Below are positions 45,660 through 55,060 of a stretch of DNA of 64,000 nucleotides, piece after piece. The stretch is from an uncultured Prevotella sp. (lineage in GTDB: Bacteria; Bacteroidota; Bacteroidia; Bacteroidales; Bacteroidaceae), in contig CAKQCV010000003.1 of assembly GCA_934217675.1 (NCBI GenBank), positions 32,117 through 96,116 of the forward strand, given 5' to 3'. Below the pieces are notes generated by a model that had not been told where the DNA came from, searched no databases, and saw only the letters and a program-made list of their open reading frames with translations. The position numbers and the translations under genes were made by a program. Every line of letters starts with the position of its first letter. Position 1 is the stretch's first letter.

Positions 45660-48278
45660 TTACAGCTTGTTAATAACCATTTCCATTTGTTCTCCAAGTC
45701 CTATGGTATATCCTTGTGATATGTAGACAACACGGTTGAAAGTGTCTGATATGAAGAATATTGGCGATAGGGTAGGTGTGGAAAGTTTCATGTTTTCAGA
45801 TATTTGTTTTCTTATCTCTCCATTTTTGTCTATGCCATATATTATATTCTTAGGCAAACCAGAAAATTCAGAAGTGTTGAATTTTTTTGCTTCATTTTCA
45901 TTCTCAAACAGCAACACGAGTGGACGGTTCCATTTGTTAAAGGCGTTTGCCACTTTTGCAATATCTTTCAGTGCATGATTCGTTGGCTCCTGCCCAACAC
46001 CGATTAATCCAGTAATGAAGTATCCTCTACCTGTTTGTGACAACAAGTTGACTGTTGTTCCATCGAGTTTCTGAAACTTTGATTCAGAGTCAAAGTTTCC
46101 AATTACAGTGACTGATGTTTGTGAAGTGCGTAATTGCATTTCAACATTAGTGGTTTTTCCTTTCTCTACATTGAATATCTGCATTGCTGCCATAACACCA
46201 CCACTTGCAAGTCGGGTTCCACTGACAAGGGCATATTGACCAACATCAAGTTTTACACCATCTTTGAATGTGTCTTTCCAAGTAATGCCTTCCGGATATT
46301 CAAGAAGTGTTGTAGTACCATCAGTATTAATACGGGTTATCGAGAAATGGCTATAATATTTAGGGTCATCAATAATACCATTGTTGCAATAAGATAAATG
46401 CAAGGTTCCAGTATCGGCAGCTTTTTGCACATTGCCATCGAAGTCCACGTCTAACCATTCGCCATTATGTTTATACTGAGCCTTTTGTGTTACTTCATCC
46501 ACTCGTGCTTCAATATTAAGGCTTCGGGCAACATCAACGAAAAATATCTTGCGTGAACGTCGGTCTGTAATTTTGCTGTTCCATACTCCTGTTGGGGTTT
46601 GGGCAATCATTAAGGCTTTTTCATCAGGATTTATTTTGATATTACTCTTTATCCATGCCACTAAAGTTGCTGGATCATTGCGAAATTTTTCAGTTTGTTT
46701 CTTGCTAAAAGCTTTCTCAAAGAAACGTTTAAACGGATGAATAATCATTTCATTTTCAACTCGTGGACACAGCTCGTTGCTTTTTGCCAAAAAATTGTCT
46801 TCAAGAATTTCCGTTGGCATATCTCTTAGGTCTTTATCACTGAGTGATGACAACAGAGCTACGACACGGCTAAGATTGTTTTTATATTTAACGATGAAGT
46901 CTAAAATAGTTTGGTGGTTGCCTTGCGACTTGACAAGTATTTTTGTCAGGTCTTTAGCGTAATTTCCAGAGATACCATTATTTTCCAATGCTTTTGTTGC
47001 AGTGTCATCATTATAAAATGTGGCAAGATAGGCATGGCGTATAGAGTCTTCTTTTGCAAAGCGCACGTTGTTTTCGGCTCTTTGCTCTTGTGAAACATAT
47101 GGTATGTTTGGTTTTTCGGGAGGTGGCACAATATCAAAAGAATCACGGTAAATTACATCTGCGCAATCATTGCTCAAAGAATTATGTTCAAGCCGTAGTA
47201 TTATGTTTTTGTCTTTGCCAAACGACACCTTCTTGAATCCATATTTACCGTTTTTTGAAGCCCATACAATCATATCGCCTTTCCCAGCTGTAAGGAAGGT
47301 TTTGCCGTTATCGTCAGTGTATTTAGTAACCACAGAACAAAATTCTGCATAATTATAAATTTTGAATGCAACCTTAGCTCCATTTACAGGTTTGTTGTTT
47401 TCATCAACTACAGAGAAGTCAACACGTGCTATTTCCCCATAATTCTTTATAAGATTTATTTCTGTATAGTTTGAAGTGCGAAGCATTACCTCTTCAGAGC
47501 CATTATAATTGCCAAAAACCTTTGTATGCATCAGCATTGCTCGTGATGCCGGTGCATTAAACCATCCAAGATTTAGTACAGGTTCAGGCTCGCAAGCACC
47601 GAGAAAAAACCATTTTCCGTCAGCCCAGGCTTCTACCCATGCATGGTTGTCATCAGTATGTGCCCAACGTGGTGTATAAACCTGGCGCGCAGGAATTCCA
47701 ATACTCCTAAGTGCAGCCACAGTAAAGGTGCTTTGCTCTCCGCATCTTCCATATGCCGACCGCACTGTTGCGAGAGGTGCAGATGTTCTTCCGTCAGATG
47801 GGCGGTAAGTAACCTTTTCATGACACCAATGATTCACTTCAAGTATAGCATCTTTCATCGACAACCCTTTTACTCTGTCTTTTAGTTCTTTATAGAACAC
47901 AGTTCTTGAGTCATCAAGATTTTCATTGTTCACTCTTACTGGCAATACAAAATGTTTGAACAGCAATTCTGGCACTTCTTTTCCCCATTTCATTTCTTTC
48001 TGTGCTTTGACACTTGCCCTGACATTTTTCAAAAAGAAGTTCGGAGTATAATCAGTAACGTCAGCGAGAGGCATATATTTGTAGAGAAATTCCAAAGCCG
48101 TACGCTCTGTCGCTGTGATATTTTTCAATTGTGCAGTTTTTGTCAAACGTAATTTTTGTAAAATGTCTGTATCATTTTGTTTGTCTGTTTTTACAGTAGT
48201 GGCGTCAAGAGAATATGCCCAACTTGTCATAGGAGAGCAACATGCCACAAGCAATGCTGGAATTAATGTCTTTTTCAT
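45660..48278 (-). CDS. Secreted transglutaminase-like protein with thioredoxin-fold-like C-terminus
   Basis: From MKKTLIPALLVACCS the protein is 872 aa with a signal peptide ending about MTSWA. A transglutaminase-like core has the Cys in SAYGRCGEQSTFTVAALRSIG, the His in DDNHAWVEAW and a following DGKWFFLGACEPEP segment. A carboxypeptidase-like beta domain follows (VDFSVVDENNKPVNGAKVAFKIYNY), then a long helical region. The last ~140 residues read like a redoxin fold (RPLVLLFENENEA, SPIFFISDTFNRVVYISQGY) but lack the CxxC pair. Family members cleave or modify peptides; the substrate is not known. The promoter has a perfect inverted repeat around its -33 box. Confidence 0.85.
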   Translation of the reverse strand: MKKTLIPALLVACCSPMTSWAYSLDATTVKTDKQNDTDILQKLRLTKTAQLKNITATERTALEFLYKYMPLADVTDYTPNFFLKNVRASVKAQKEMKWGKEVPELLFKHFVLPVRVNNENLDDSRTVFYKELKDRVKGLSMKDAILEVNHWCHEKVTYRPSDGRTSAPLATVRSAYGRCGEQSTFTVAALRSIGIPARQVYTPRWAHTDDNHAWVEAWADGKWFFLGACEPEPVLNLGWFNAPASRAMLMHTKVFGNYNGSEEVMLRTSNYTEINLIKNYGEIARVDFSVVDENNKPVNGAKVAFKIYNYAEFCSVVTKYTDDNGKTFLTAGKGDMIVWASKNGKYGFKKVSFGKDKNIILRLEHNSLSNDCADVIYRDSFDIVPPPEKPNIPYVSQEQRAENNVRFAKEDSIRHAYLATFYNDDTATKALENNGISGNYAKDLTKILVKSQGNHQTILDFIVKYKNNLSRVVALLSSLSDKDLRDMPTEILEDNFLAKSNELCPRVENEMIIHPFKRFFEKAFSKKQTEKFRNDPATLVAWIKSNIKINPDEKALMIAQTPTGVWNSKITDRRSRKIFFVDVARSLNIEARVDEVTQKAQYKHNGEWLDVDFDGNVQKAADTGTLHLSYCNNGIIDDPKYYSHFSITRINTDGTTTLLEYPEGITWKDTFKDGVKLDVGQYALVSGTRLASGGVMAAMQIFNVEKGKTTNVEMQLRTSQTSVTVIGNFDSESKFQKLDGTTVNLLSQTGRGYFITGLIGVGQEPTNHALKDIAKVANAFNKWNRPLVLLFENENEAKKFNTSEFSGLPKNIIYGIDKNGEIRKQISENMKLSTPTLSPIFFISDTFNRVVYISQGYTIGLGEQMEMVINKL

Positions 48279-48296
48279 AAAAATAGTATTATATAG

Positions 48297-48327
48297 CAAA
48301 GGTAGAAAATTTATGCTGTTGCACAAA
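48297..48327 (-). promoter_or_regulatory. Promoter of the transglutaminase-like gene
   Basis: The minus strand reads TTTG, 19 nt, TACCTTTG, a full consensus. This supports the start at 48278, since the farther upstream in-frame ATG at 48338 precedes the promoter. Confidence 0.85.
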
Positions 48328-48340
48328 AAAAACAGCATAA
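48311..48340. promoter_or_regulatory. Perfect 10-bp inverted repeat spanning the -33 box (operator-like)
   Basis: TTATGCTGTT (48311-48320) and AACAGCATAA (48331-48340) are exact inverse copies, 10 nt apart, with the -33 TTTG in the centre. A dimeric repressor site is one reading; a weak terminator for the upstream MATE gene is another. Confidence 0.6.
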
Positions 48341-48373
48341 ATTGTAATTTTATTGAAGTATAAAACTTTTGGT

Positions 48374-48415
48374 ATATGAAAAGTGAAGTGTGTTATACCA
48401 ATTCACTTTTCATAT
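48374..48415 (-). terminator. Hairpin across the stop codon of the MATE gene
   Basis: ATATGAAAAGTGAA (48374-48387) and TTCACTTTTCATAT (48402-48415) are perfectly complementary. The stem covers the last codons of the gene. The T-tract after it is poor, so termination strength is uncertain. Confidence 0.5.
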
Positions 48416-49742
48416 CTTTAAAAACACTCCATGCTACAGGTACAGAAAGAAGAAAAGAGCATGTATCAGAAACGGCTTGGCTCATCTCAACTCCTGTCAG
48501 TCCAAGATATTTGGGAAGTATCACAACTGCTGGTATAAAAAATAATCCACTTCTTGCTGCTGCAACAATATTGGCACGTATTGTTTTCCTTGCTGTTTGC
48601 GAGAGCATGTTCGTTAATATTATTACGGCAATGAGTGGATATGTTGTAAGTTGCCAGCGAAATGCAGAACATCCTACAGCGATAACGTGAGGATCATTGC
48701 GGAACTCGCTAATTATGGGTGAAGTGAACATAAAACCAATAATGGTTAGCATGATGAAGAAAACAGTACCGATTTTAACACAGTACATGTACCCTTCGTG
48801 TATTCTGTCGTATAGTTTTGCTCCATAACAAAAACCGCAAAGGGGCTGGAATCCTTGTCCTAAGCCAACAATTCCTGCATATACGAAATTGGATATACGG
48901 TTAACAATACTCATTCCTGCGATTGCGGCATCTCCGTATGCTCCTGCAGATATATTTAGCATTATAGTGGCAACACTTGCCAGTCCCTGACGCGACAGAG
49001 AAGGTGTGCCACCGGCTATAATTTCCTTTACAAGTAGCCATGACGGTTTATAGTTTTTTAGCTTTATGGCTATGTTTCCACTATGCTTTGTCATACAGAA
49101 TAGAATAAAGAAACTCATTGTTTGACTTATGAGTGTAGCCACAGCTGCTCCTGTGATGCCAAGGCAGAAATAGAAAATCAGTATTGGAGCAAGAATAACG
49201 TTAAGCAATACTCCACTCAGAATACCAAACATTGCATATTTCGCATTGCCTTGAAATCGCATTTGATTGTTAAGGGTGAATGAGCTGGTCATAAATGGTG
49301 CACCGAGGAGTATAATTCCAAGATAACGTTCTGTGTAAGAAAGTATGGTTTCTGTAGAACCAAGGAAAACACAGATGTCGGTAAGAAATGTTAAACCTAT
49401 TATTGCCACACACAATCCAAATGAGAAACTGTACAAGAGTCCTGTAGCTGCCATACATTTTGCTTTTTCCGTTTCTTTAGCTCCAAGACAACGCGATATA
49501 TAGTTTCCTGAACCATGTCCGAAGAAGAAGCCAATAGCTTGGATAATAGTCATGACAGAGAAGGATATTCCTACAGCGGCTGTACTCTGTGTGTTGATTT
49601 TGCCTACATAATAAGTGTCTACCATTCCATAGATACTTGTTACCAGCATTGATATAATTGTAGGAATAGCCATGCTTAGTATAACTTTGTGTACTGGGGC
49701 ATGGGTTAGAAACGTATAATTGTCTATTTTATTTTTCATCAT
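48393..49742 (-). CDS. MATE family efflux transporter
   Basis: The 449-aa inner-membrane protein has about 12 transmembrane helices in two similar halves, each with a MATE-type start (VILSMAIPTIISMLVTSIYGMVDTYYVGKI; GTPSLSRQGLASVATIMLNISAGAYG). FFFGHGSGNYISRCLGAKE and VGLGQGFQPLCGFCYGAK are characteristic loops. It exports organic cations or drugs by sodium or proton exchange. It lies 31 nt downstream of the PBP4-type gene on the same strand, so the two may be co-transcribed. Confidence 0.93.
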   Translation of the reverse strand: MMKNKIDNYTFLTHAPVHKVILSMAIPTIISMLVTSIYGMVDTYYVGKINTQSTAAVGISFSVMTIIQAIGFFFGHGSGNYISRCLGAKETEKAKCMAATGLLYSFSFGLCVAIIGLTFLTDICVFLGSTETILSYTERYLGIILLGAPFMTSSFTLNNQMRFQGNAKYAMFGILSGVLLNVILAPILIFYFCLGITGAAVATLISQTMSFFILFCMTKHSGNIAIKLKNYKPSWLLVKEIIAGGTPSLSRQGLASVATIMLNISAGAYGDAAIAGMSIVNRISNFVYAGIVGLGQGFQPLCGFCYGAKLYDRIHEGYMYCVKIGTVFFIMLTIIGFMFTSPIISEFRNDPHVIAVGCSAFRWQLTTYPLIAVIILTNMLSQTARKTIRANIVAAARSGLFFIPAVVILPKYLGLTGVEMSQAVSDTCSFLLSVPVAWSVFKDMKSELV

Positions 49743-49773
49743 TAATTCCTATTTCCAAATTATTCGTTGTTTC

Positions 49774-51111
49774 TTATTTACACAATGCTTGACATATCTT
49801 GTCTTGAAAATTTCTTCCAGACGAAGCATGCCTTATTCCCATGTTTATTATAGAAAAACATAGTCTGTGTCCATTGGCTGCAGTACAGTATCCTGCAAGT
49901 GCGCTGACTCCAGTTACAGTACCGGTTTTTGCTTTCACGTTCTCGTGGGCAGCTCCTTTTTGCATCCTTTTTGCAAGTGTTCCGTCTACTCCAGCTATAG
50001 GTAAGCACGGCAGCAAGTTGTCGTATATAGATGGATGTTGGTAAGCATACTTTAAAAATGCGACTTCTAATTCAGGTGTTACATAATTATATAAAGACAA
50101 TCCGCTTCCATCAGCGATATAATATAATGAAGGCTTAAATCCTAATTTTGTAATTAATCTGTTCACAGCAGCTCTACCGTGCTTAGCTGATGCAACCATG
50201 CCTCTTCCAACTTGGGTGGCTGCCAATTGATAAAATATAGATTCAGAATACAGATTATCGCTTCTTTTTAGCTGGCGGCGCATAACCGTTGATAATGATG
50301 TTTCTTTTGTGAAAATTGTGTGGGCTTTGCCAGGCATCATGTTTTCTTTGCATTCACCATCCACATGTATTCCTTTTTGTCTTAGTGCTCGTGTCAGTCT
50401 GTCGCCAAATTCTTCTTTCCTGCCAACAAGTAGTGGTGACAACACAGGGTTATCATCATCCCAACACCATCCTTCTCCAAGGCGGTCTTTATCTTTCATT
50501 GTAAGGTCCAGATATATATTCCCATGTATAGTATCAATACCGAGAGCTGCGATGCTGTCAGCAAATTCAGTTAAGTCACTGTTGTCAATAGTGGGATCAA
50601 AACCTCCTTTACAATAAATGTTGCCATAAAGGGTTAAACTGTCTATGTGTCCAGTATAAGCTAAATGTGTCTTGAACGTGTAATTTGTCTCTAACCTGTC
50701 AAGTGCTGTTATCGCAACAATCATTTTTAGAGTGCTCGCCGGGCGCATCAGTTGTGTGGAATTGTATTCATAAATAGTTGAATCAGCAGTGAGATCGTAT
50801 ATTTTCATTCCAACAGTTGAGGTGTTGAATATTGTAGTTTTCTTGAAAACATTGTTGATTCGTTCTATAATATTCTGTGGCCAAGGCAAGGCTTGATCGT
50901 TGTAATCCTCATGATCCTCCCCATCCGTACTGTCTTCGTCTGTGGCATTTACAGTCATCGAATCTATATCAACTGTATCAACATATACTGTCTCGTTTTT
51001 CTTGTTGCGGTCATTAACCTTTCCGTAGTTTATTTCTGTTGTAGCGTGTGATGGCAATAACCATGCAGCAATAGCTATCATTCCGCTACAAATAAAATGT
51101 TTTTTCTTCAT
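49774..51111 (-). CDS. dacB: D-alanyl-D-alanine carboxypeptidase/endopeptidase (PBP4 type)
   Basis: From MKKKHFIC the protein is 445 aa with a signal peptide (MIAIAAWLLPSHA). The three active-site motifs of class C penicillin-binding proteins are present: SxxK as PASTLKMI, SxN as KRSDNLYSES, and KTG as VKAKTGTVTG. It trims peptidoglycan cross-links and stem peptides in the periplasm. An acidic low-complexity stretch (DEDSTDGEDHEDYND) between signal and domain is unusual. The gene symbol is by family only. Confidence 0.9.
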   Translation of the reverse strand: MKKKHFICSGMIAIAAWLLPSHATTEINYGKVNDRNKKNETVYVDTVDIDSMTVNATDEDSTDGEDHEDYNDQALPWPQNIIERINNVFKKTTIFNTSTVGMKIYDLTADSTIYEYNSTQLMRPASTLKMIVAITALDRLETNYTFKTHLAYTGHIDSLTLYGNIYCKGGFDPTIDNSDLTEFADSIAALGIDTIHGNIYLDLTMKDKDRLGEGWCWDDDNPVLSPLLVGRKEEFGDRLTRALRQKGIHVDGECKENMMPGKAHTIFTKETSLSTVMRRQLKRSDNLYSESIFYQLAATQVGRGMVASAKHGRAAVNRLITKLGFKPSLYYIADGSGLSLYNYVTPELEVAFLKYAYQHPSIYDNLLPCLPIAGVDGTLAKRMQKGAAHENVKAKTGTVTGVSALAGYCTAANGHRLCFSIINMGIRHASSGRNFQDKICQALCK

Positions 51112-51302
51112 TTGGGTATTCTTGTAAATAATTGTTGGCACATAAGCTTAATGTTTCCTGAATCCTTGGTGTATAAGAGTGCCAAACATAAATCGCTGAC
51201 AAAATTACTCATTTCTGTCTTAAATTTTCGTCAAATTACTATTAAAGAATGTGATAAGCAACAAAAAGCCACTCATATTTATCAATTTTCAGAAAATCTT
51301 AT

Positions 51303-51310
51303 TACTTTTG
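51303..51310 (+). promoter_or_regulatory. -7 element of nadB
   Basis: TACTTTTG, 25 nt before the nadB ATG. The -33 region is AT-rich without a clean TTTG. Confidence 0.5.
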
Positions 51311-51335
51311 CAATATAATATATACATACGTTTTT

Positions 51336-52931
51336 ATGGTTTATAAATACGATTTTCTAATTATCGGTGCAGGTGTGGCTGGTATGAGCTATGCACTGAA
51401 AATTGCTCGTGAGCATAAAGGTAAGATATGTCTTATCTGTAAAACAACGCTCGACGAGGCAAATACCTATTTTGCACAAGGTGGAGTGGCTTCGGTTACG
51501 AACCTAAAAATAGATAACTTTGACAAGCATATTGAAGACACGATGATTGCGGGCGACTATATCAGTGACCGTAAAGCCGTGGAGCAAGTTGTGCGTAATG
51601 CACCTGCACAGATAGAAGAACTTGTAAAGTGGGGTGTAAACTTCGACAAGAAAGAAGACGGTACATTCGATCTTCATCGTGAGGGAGGGCACTCTGAGTT
51701 TAGAATTTTGCATCATGCTGATGATACAGGTGCAGAAATTCAGCGTGGACTGATGGAAGCTGTGCGGAACACTCCTAATATTGATATTAAGGAAAACCAC
51801 TTTGCTGTGGAGATTATTACCCAGCATCATCTTGGTGTTGTAGTTACTCGTCGCACTCCAAATATAGAATGTTATGGAGCATATGTGTTGAACCCAGACA
51901 CGCAGAAGGTTGACACGTATTTGAGTAAGGTAACTTTGATGTGTACAGGTGGATGTGGCGCTGTCTATCAGACAACTACAAATCCTGTAATTGCAACAGG
52001 TGACGGGGAGGCAATGGTTTATCGTGCAAAGGGTACGGTACAGGATATGGAGTTTGTCCAGTTCCATCCAACTTCGCTTTACCATCCAGGAGAAACTCAT
52101 CCAGCATATTTGATAACCGAGGCTATGCGTGGATATGGTGGTATATTGCGTTTGCCAAATGGTGAGTCGTTCATGGAGAAATATGACAAACGCTTGTCGC
52201 TTGCACCTCGTGATATCGTTGCAAGAGCCATTGATAAGGAAATGAAAATTCATGGTATTGACCATGTATGTCTTGATGTGACACATAAAAATCCAGAGGA
52301 AACAAAGCATCATTTCCCAAATATCTATAAGAAATGCTTAAGTATTGGCATTGATATAACTAAAGAATATATTCCAGTAAGACCTGCTGCTCACTATATG
52401 TGTGGTGGAATAAAGGTTGATTTGAACGGAGAATCAAGCATTAAGCGCCTTTATGCTATTGGTGAATGTTCTTGTACTGGTTTGCATGGTGGAAACCGTC
52501 TTGCAAGCAACTCACTTATAGAAGCTGTAGTATATGCTGATGCAGCAGCTAAACATTGTTTGGCTCATGTTGATGAATATGACTTCAATACACGTGTTCC
52601 AGAATGGGATGACGAGGGAACAATGACAAACGAGGAAAAAGTTCTTATCACACAGAGTGTAAAAGAGGTTGGGCAGATAATGAGTAACTATGTTGGTATC
52701 GTGCGCAGTAACCTTCGTTTGAAACGTGCATGGGATCGTCTTGACCTTCTTTATGAGGAGACAGAAGCTCTATTTAAACGAGTAAAGGCAAGTCGTGATA
52801 TCTGTGAGCTTCGCAATATGATAAATGTTGGATATCTTATAACTCGTCAAGCTATAGAGCGTAAGGAGTGTCGTGGATTGCACTATACAATAGATTATCC
52901 GTTGCATGCTTATGATAAAGAAAAAAAATAG
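51336..52931 (+). CDS. nadB: L-aspartate oxidase
   Basis: The 531-aa flavoprotein oxidises L-aspartate to iminoaspartate, the first step of de novo NAD synthesis. Visible are the FAD-binding FLIIGAGVAGMSYALKIA, the family's NTYFAQGGVAS and HREGGHSEFRILHHADDTG, the active-site region FVQFHPTSLYHPG, HYMCGGIKVDLNG and GLHGGNRLASNSLIEAVVYA. Fumarate reductase flavoproteins are related, but length and the HHADDTG/LYHPG context fit NadB. nadA and nadC are not next to it. A long hairpin terminator follows. Confidence 0.93.
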   Translation: MVYKYDFLIIGAGVAGMSYALKIAREHKGKICLICKTTLDEANTYFAQGGVASVTNLKIDNFDKHIEDTMIAGDYISDRKAVEQVVRNAPAQIEELVKWGVNFDKKEDGTFDLHREGGHSEFRILHHADDTGAEIQRGLMEAVRNTPNIDIKENHFAVEIITQHHLGVVVTRRTPNIECYGAYVLNPDTQKVDTYLSKVTLMCTGGCGAVYQTTTNPVIATGDGEAMVYRAKGTVQDMEFVQFHPTSLYHPGETHPAYLITEAMRGYGGILRLPNGESFMEKYDKRLSLAPRDIVARAIDKEMKIHGIDHVCLDVTHKNPEETKHHFPNIYKKCLSIGIDITKEYIPVRPAAHYMCGGIKVDLNGESSIKRLYAIGECSCTGLHGGNRLASNSLIEAVVYADAAAKHCLAHVDEYDFNTRVPEWDDEGTMTNEEKVLITQSVKEVGQIMSNYVGIVRSNLRLKRAWDRLDLLYEETEALFKRVKASRDICELRNMINVGYLITRQAIERKECRGLHYTIDYPLHAYDKEKK

Positions 52932-52938
52932 CTATAAA

Positions 52939-53020
52939 TAATGCCGTTTAGCAGATTGTATATGGCGTGCTTATGTTATACGTAAAAACGCAATACAACA
53001 GCTAAACGGCATTGTGTTTT
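52939..53020 (+). terminator. Long hairpin terminator after nadB
   Basis: AATGCCGTTTAGC (52939-52951) pairs with GCTAAACGGCATT (53001-53013). Inner TTGTAT/ATACAA and GCGT/ACGC pairings extend the stem, and GTGTTTT follows. Confidence 0.85.
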
Positions 53021-53087
53021 ACTTGTATGCTTGCTTTGGGTGGTAACATTAAGAAATTACAAAATTGTTAGCTTTTTCACACTTTTC

Positions 53088-53119
53088 TTTGTCAGCAAGC
53101 AAAAAATATAGTATTTTTG
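53088..53119 (+). promoter_or_regulatory. Promoter of the etfB-etfA-acd operon
   Basis: TTTG at 53088-53091 and TATTTTTG at 53112-53119 with a 20-nt spacer; the ATG follows 44 nt later. Confidence 0.82.
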
Positions 53120-53163
53120 CGTCACTTTATACAATGAATTTCACATAACATAATATAAAAAGT

Positions 53164-54033
53164 ATGGGTTTAAAAATCATCGTACTTGCCAAGCAAGTAC
53201 CAGACACACGTAATGTGGGTAAAGATGCCATGACTGCTGAAGGTACAGTAAACCGTGCTGCTTTGCCTGCAATTTTCAATCCTGAAGATTTGAACGCCCT
53301 TGAACAGGCGTTGCGTTTGAAAGACCAGAATCCTGGATCTACAGTAGGAATACTAACTATGGGACCTCCACGTGCAGCTGAAATTATCCGTCAGGGACTT
53401 TACCGCGGTGCTGACACAGGATGGTTGCTAACAGACCGCTTGTTTGCAGGTGCTGATACACTTGCCACTTCTTATGCTCTTGCCACTGCTATAAAGAAAA
53501 TTGGTGGCGCTGACGTAATCATCGGTGGTCGTCAGGCTATTGATGGCGATACCGCACAAGTTGGTCCGCAGGTGGCTCAGAAGCTTGGATTATCTCAAGT
53601 TACGTATGCTGAGGAAATAGAGAAATGCGAGAATGGGGTGCTGACAATACGTCGCCATATAGATGGAGGTGTTGAAACAGTTGAAGCTCCTATGCCTATA
53701 GTAATAACTGTTAACGGAAGTGCAGCCCCATGCCGTCCTTGCAACGCTAAATTAGTTATGAAATACAAGCGTGCAAATGTTCCTTTGGAGCGCACAGCAG
53801 ATATGCTTTATGCTGAACTTTATGCAGAACGTCCTTATCTGACTCTCAACCAGTGGTCAGTTGCAGATGTTGACGGTGATCCAGAACAGTGCGGACTGGC
53901 TGGTTCTCCAACCAAGGTTAAGGCTGTTAAGAATATCGTGTTCCAGGCTAAGGAAAGTAAGACTCTTACTGCTGCCGACACAGATATAGAGGGATTGGTA
54001 AAGGAATTGTTGGACGAAAAGATTATTGGATAA
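53164..54033 (+). CDS. etfB: Electron transfer flavoprotein beta subunit
   Basis: The 289-aa protein begins MGLKIIVLAKQVPDT and has the AMP/FAD-binding GADVIIGGRQAIDGDTAQVGPQVAQKLG and the recognition-loop type sequence that contacts dehydrogenases. It pairs with EtfA to carry electrons from acyl-CoA dehydrogenase. The next gene starts 4 nt after its stop, and an acyl-CoA dehydrogenase gene completes the operon, so the three products are likely one functional complex. Confidence 0.96.
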   Translation: MGLKIIVLAKQVPDTRNVGKDAMTAEGTVNRAALPAIFNPEDLNALEQALRLKDQNPGSTVGILTMGPPRAAEIIRQGLYRGADTGWLLTDRLFAGADTLATSYALATAIKKIGGADVIIGGRQAIDGDTAQVGPQVAQKLGLSQVTYAEEIEKCENGVLTIRRHIDGGVETVEAPMPIVITVNGSAAPCRPCNAKLVMKYKRANVPLERTADMLYAELYAERPYLTLNQWSVADVDGDPEQCGLAGSPTKVKAVKNIVFQAKESKTLTAADTDIEGLVKELLDEKIIG

Positions 54034-54037
54034 TAAG

Positions 54038-55060
54038 ATGAACAACGTATTTGTATATTGCGAGATAGAGAATACCACGGTTGCCGAGGTCTCTCAAGAA
54101 TTACTTACCAAGGGGCGTAAACTCGCTAATCAGCTTGGTGTAGAACTTCATGCCATTGTTGCTGGAACAGATATCAAGAACAAGGTTGAAGATCAAATCC
54201 TGCCATACGGAGTTGATAAACTGTTCGTCTTCGATGCAGAAGGACTGTTCCCTTATACTTCGGCTCCTCATACAGATATCTTGGTTAATCTCTTCAAAGA
54301 AGAGAAGCCACAGATTTGTTTGATGGGTGCTACGGTTATTGGGCGTGATTTGGGACCAAGAGTATCTTCTTCACTGACAAGTGGACTGACTGCCGACTGT
54401 ACTCAGCTTGAGATAGGTGACTACGATGACAAGAAGACTGGTATTCATTATGATAATTTGCTTTATCAAATTCGACCGGCATTTGGTGGAAATATTGTGG
54501 CAACTATTGTTAATCCTGAGCATCGCCCACAGATGGCTACTGTTCGTAGTGGTGTTATGCAGAAGGCTCTTTATGAAGGAGAGGCAAAACATGAGGTGGT
54601 TTATATGGATGTTGCCAAATATGTGCCAGCAGCAGACTATATAGTTAAAGTTATTGATCGTCATGTTGAGGCTGCAAAGCATAATCTGAAAGGCGCACCA
54701 ATCGTTGTTGCCGGTGGATACGGTGTTGGTAGCAAGGAAGGCTTCGATCAGTTGTTCCAACTTGCCAAAGAACTTCACGGCGAAGTCGGAGCAAGCCGTG
54801 CTGCAGTTGACGCTGGTTGGGTAGACCACGATCGTCAGATAGGTCAGACTGGTGTAACTGTACATCCTAAAGTGTATATCGCTTGCGGTATTTCTGGACA
54901 GATTCAGCACATTGCAGGAATGCAAGACTCTGGTATTATAATCTCTATCAATAGCGATCCTGACGCTCCTATCAACAAGATTGCAGACTATGTTATCAAC
55001 GGCACTGTTGAGGAGGTCGTACCAAAACTAATAAAGTACTATAAGCAGAACAGTAAGTAA
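54038..55060 (+). CDS. etfA: Electron transfer flavoprotein alpha subunit
   Basis: The 340-aa subunit has an N-terminal domain (MNNVFVYCEIENTTVAEVSQELL). The C-terminal FAD domain contains VVAGGYGVGSKEGFDQLFQLAKELHGEVGASRAAVDAGW, VHPKVYIACGISGQIQHIAGMQDS and INSDPDAPINKIADYVINGT, the classical EtfA signature. The ATG at 54038 is preferred over a TTG 12 nt upstream that overlaps etfB. The dehydrogenase gene starts on the base after its stop codon. Confidence 0.96.
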   Translation: MNNVFVYCEIENTTVAEVSQELLTKGRKLANQLGVELHAIVAGTDIKNKVEDQILPYGVDKLFVFDAEGLFPYTSAPHTDILVNLFKEEKPQICLMGATVIGRDLGPRVSSSLTSGLTADCTQLEIGDYDDKKTGIHYDNLLYQIRPAFGGNIVATIVNPEHRPQMATVRSGVMQKALYEGEAKHEVVYMDVAKYVPAADYIVKVIDRHVEAAKHNLKGAPIVVAGGYGVGSKEGFDQLFQLAKELHGEVGASRAAVDAGWVDHDRQIGQTGVTVHPKVYIACGISGQIQHIAGMQDSGIIISINSDPDAPINKIADYVINGTVEEVVPKLIKYYKQNSK

